A DNA stretch of 8,932 nt, from the NCBI GenBank assembly GCA_900550375.1, contig URRP01000054.1, positions 1 to 8,932 on the forward strand. Direction: 5' to 3'. A program made the translations under genes and the position numbers. The notes beneath the pieces are model-generated. The model was not told the DNA's origin, did not search any database, and worked only from the letters and a program-made list of their open reading frames with translations. Below are positions 7,938-8,932 of the stretch, piece by piece; positions within the stretch are counted from its first letter, which is position 1, and the number at the start of each line of letters is the position of its first letter. The DNA comes from an uncultured Alistipes sp. (GTDB lineage Bacteria; Bacteroidota; Bacteroidia; Bacteroidales; Rikenellaceae).

Positions 7938-7974
7938 AAAAAAAGTTACTAAGAGAAAAGGTTATTTTTCTCTT
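7938..7974 (-). terminator. Hairpin plus T-run between sigma and anti-sigma genes
   Basis: A perfect 9-bp A/T-rich stem (7951-7959, AAGAGAAAA, with 7966-7974, TTTTCTCTT) has a six-base loop. In the minus direction six bases follow (AGTAAC) and then seven T (complement of 7938-7944). The layout resembles an intrinsic terminator or attenuator, but the stem is weak because it has few GC pairs. The same bases also read TAAC-TTTTTTTG, close to the -7 box TAnnTTTG, so the site could instead include a promoter for the anti-sigma gene. Confidence 0.4.
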
Positions 7975-8003
7975 GTCCGAAACCGAAAAGGGGGTGCGGC
8001 GGG

Positions 8004-8609
8004 TTAAACGAGAGGACTGCGTCCGTGCATCGAGAGCAGCCAGAAGAGCAGCGGCAGGTAGTCCTTGAGCGCTACGCTGAGCAGGCGCAGCGCTTGAGAG
8101 ATGTGGTAGTTGACCGTTTGCGGGGATACGCCGAGTTCGGCGGCGATCTGCTGGTGGGTCATTCCTTTTCGACGGCTCATCTCAAAGATGCGGCGCGTCT
8201 GTTCGGGAAGCTGTGCCAGCGCTTCGTCGTAGAGACGCGACAACTCCGAACCGAGGTAGAAGTCAGGGGACTCGAAATGCTTGGAGAAGCGCTCGGTCAA
8301 TTGCCGGTGCACGCGCAGCCGGACGTTTTGGTGCGCGATCCGGTCGAGCGCCTTGTTGCGGACGATCATGAAGAGCAGCCCCTTGAGGGAGAGTTCTTCG
8401 AGCAGTTTGTCCCGATTTTCCCAGATGTAGAGCATCGTATCCTGCACGATATCTTCGGCGGCGGCGATCGGAACCCAGCGCGAAGCGAAACTGCACAGTC
8501 CGCGATAGTAGAACTTGTAGCAGGCTTCGAAACACGCCATATCGCCGCGGTTGAGTCGGTGGATGACCGCGCGGTTGTCGTTGATATCGTATTTGGAGCA
8601 GGAAACCAT
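8004..8609 (-). CDS. ECF RNA polymerase sigma factor, Bacteroidota type
   Basis: It directs RNA polymerase to the promoters of the locus once freed from the anti-sigma factor. The product has 201 residues, normal for ECF factors. Region 2 spans about 24-90 (CFEACYKFYYRGLCSFASRW, then AAEDIVQDTMLYIWENRDKL). The linker lacks a region 3, as expected. Region 4 spans about 125-178 (LPEQTRRIFEMSRRKGMTHQQIA, cut here into LPEQTRRIFEMSR and KGMTHQQIAAELGVSPQTV), with a helix-turn-helix ending in NYHISQALRLL. A short hydrophobic tail follows (YLPLLFWLL). The start ATG at 8609 gives the usual short lead into region 2. It has its own upstream region with a clear -7 box at 8704-8711. Together with the FecR protein and the STN-bearing SusC it forms a complete cell-surface signalling set. 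Confidence 0.95.
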   Translation of the reverse strand: MVSCSKYDINDNRAVIHRLNRGDMACFEACYKFYYRGLCSFASRWVPIAAAEDIVQDTMLYIWENRDKLLEELSLKGLLFMIVRNKALDRIAHQNVRLRVHRQLTERFSKHFESPDFYLGSELSRLYDEALAQLPEQTRRIFEMSRRKGMTHQQIAAELGVSPQTVNYHISQALRLLSVALKDYLPLLFWLLSMHGRSPLV

Positions 8610-8684
8610 GAATATGCATTCGTGTACAACGGATGTTTTCGATCGGCGGAAGCAGAAGCTGCTGCAAGCTATGCTGCGCGCGGA

Positions 8685-8698
8685 AAACGTTTCGTCTG
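8685..8698 (-). promoter_or_regulatory. Candidate operator, copy 1, at the sigma gene transcription start
   Basis: On the minus strand this reads CAGACGAAACGTTT, with the 8-base palindrome AAACGTTT at 8685-8692. It begins 5 bases downstream of the -7 box of the sigma promoter, so it should cover the transcription start. It matches copy 2 at 13 of 14 positions. The palindromic core with an internal CG resembles LacI-family operators, but the regulator is unknown. Confidence 0.4.
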
Positions 8699-8703
8699 GA
8701 GTC

Positions 8704-8737
8704 CAAAGTTACGCTTTTTTTTGAAAAATCGTCGAAA
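8704..8737 (-). promoter_or_regulatory. Promoter of the ECF sigma gene (Bacteroidota type)
   Basis: The minus strand carries TAACTTTG (complement of 8704-8711), a perfect match to the -7 consensus TAnnTTTG. A degenerate -33 box TTTC lies at 8734-8737, giving a 22-base spacer against the usual 19-21. The spacer contains a run of eight A (plus-strand T at 8715-8722). Transcription would start near 8697, about 90 bases before the ATG. Confidence 0.55.
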
Positions 8738-8850
8738 GCGGAAAAAGAAAAGGTCTTCTGTCGGTCGCTTCCCGATGTCGGACCGGTGTTGCCGAACGTC
8801 CGGCGAATGCGAAAAAGGGACCCGTATGTCGGTTTCTGGAAAAGTTTTTG

Positions 8851-8858
8851 TATCTTTA
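8851..8858 (+). promoter_or_regulatory. Lone -7-like box, plus strand
   Basis: TATCTTTA follows a T-rich run (GTTTTTG). It differs from TAnnTTTG only at the last base. No TTTG lies 19-21 bases upstream, so it is a weak candidate for a second rightward promoter. Confidence 0.25.
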
Positions 8859-8890
8859 GCTACGCCTTAGATACTGTGTCTCGGCAAAAT

Positions 8891-8904
8891 CAAACGAAAC
8901 GTTT
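8891..8904 (+). promoter_or_regulatory. Candidate operator, copy 2, overlapping a rightward promoter
   Basis: CAAACGAAACGTTT on the plus strand is the second copy of the motif seen at 8685-8698. With the next base it forms the inverted repeat CAAACG-AAA-CGTTTG (8891-8905). It overlaps the -33 box TTTG at 8902-8905, where a bound repressor would block polymerase. Confidence 0.4.
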
Positions 8905-8932
8905 GCTTCTGCGCTCGACTTTTCGTATCTTT
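8902..8932 (+). promoter_or_regulatory. Rightward promoter cut by the right edge
   Basis: TTTG (8902-8905), a 20-base spacer, and TATCTTT (8926-8932) fit the Bacteroidota consensus TTTG-N19-21-TAnnTTTG in every visible position. The last base of the -7 box falls outside the window. It would drive a gene to the right, divergent from the sigma gene. Confidence 0.55.

Larger units (their letters stand above)
8610..8932. other. 323-base region without a gene, upstream of the sigma factor
   Basis: I see no supported coding sequence here. The antisense frame that crosses the left part is a shadow of the sigma gene. The region holds the sigma promoter (8704-8737), a 5' leader of roughly 90 bases before the sigma start, two copies of the motif CA(G/A)ACGAAACGTTT, a lone -7-like box on the plus strand (8851-8858), and a plus-strand promoter at the right edge. 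The layout suggests that a rightward gene begins beyond the window, with this as a shared control region. Confidence 0.6.

Noticed and set aside
8025..8870. Plus-strand open frame covering the sigma gene and the upstream region
   Set aside because: Most of it is antisense to the sigma gene, and its tail over the intergenic region is low-complexity basic sequence that overlaps the promoter elements.
1..8932. tRNA, rRNA, CRISPR array or mobile element
   Set aside because: No cloverleaf, regular spaced repeats, transposase or terminal inverted repeats were seen.

Overview
The window holds most of a glycan-uptake locus of the polysaccharide-utilisation (PUL) type from a member of the Bacteroidota. 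It is probably a gut Bacteroidales species. The GC-rich coding sequence would suit an Alistipes-like genus, but the genus is inference. The evidence for the phylum is the gene set (SusC/SusD pair, Bacteroidota-type ECF sigma factor, FecR with a C-terminal DUF4974-like domain), promoter boxes of the TTTG / TAnnTTTG type, and the lack of clear Shine-Dalgarno sequences.

All genes read on the minus strand, so the locus runs from right to left. At 8610-8932 there is a 323-base regulatory region without a gene. It carries a good -7 box for the sigma gene, a plus-strand promoter cut by the right edge, and two near-identical copies of a 14-base motif, one at each promoter. Next come an ECF sigma factor (8004-8609), a 99-base gap with a terminator-like hairpin, and a FecR-type membrane anti-sigma factor (6936-7904). 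After an 84-base gap comes a SusC-type TonB-dependent transporter with an N-terminal STN signalling domain (3504-6851). Eleven to 17 bases later comes a SusD-type lipoprotein (1606-3486). After 21 more bases comes a lipoprotein with two DUF1735-like domains and a discoidin (F5/8 type C) domain (268-1584). A long hairpin (203-256) lies just after its stop codon. A further secreted protein starts at 82 and runs off the left edge.

Expected working model, from family knowledge: glycan fragments are caught at the cell surface by SusD and the discoidin lipoprotein and enter through SusC. When SusC is loaded, its STN domain contacts the periplasmic end of FecR. FecR then frees the ECF sigma factor, which activates the transporter operon. 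This wiring is common in PULs for host mucin O-glycans and N-glycans, but the substrate cannot be read from this sequence.

The most unusual observation is a run of nine G residues in the signal-peptide codons of susC. Gain or loss of one G would end translation within a few dozen codons, so the transporter may be phase-variable. The second is the duplicated 14-base motif, which may be a shared operator for the sigma gene and a gene beyond the right edge.
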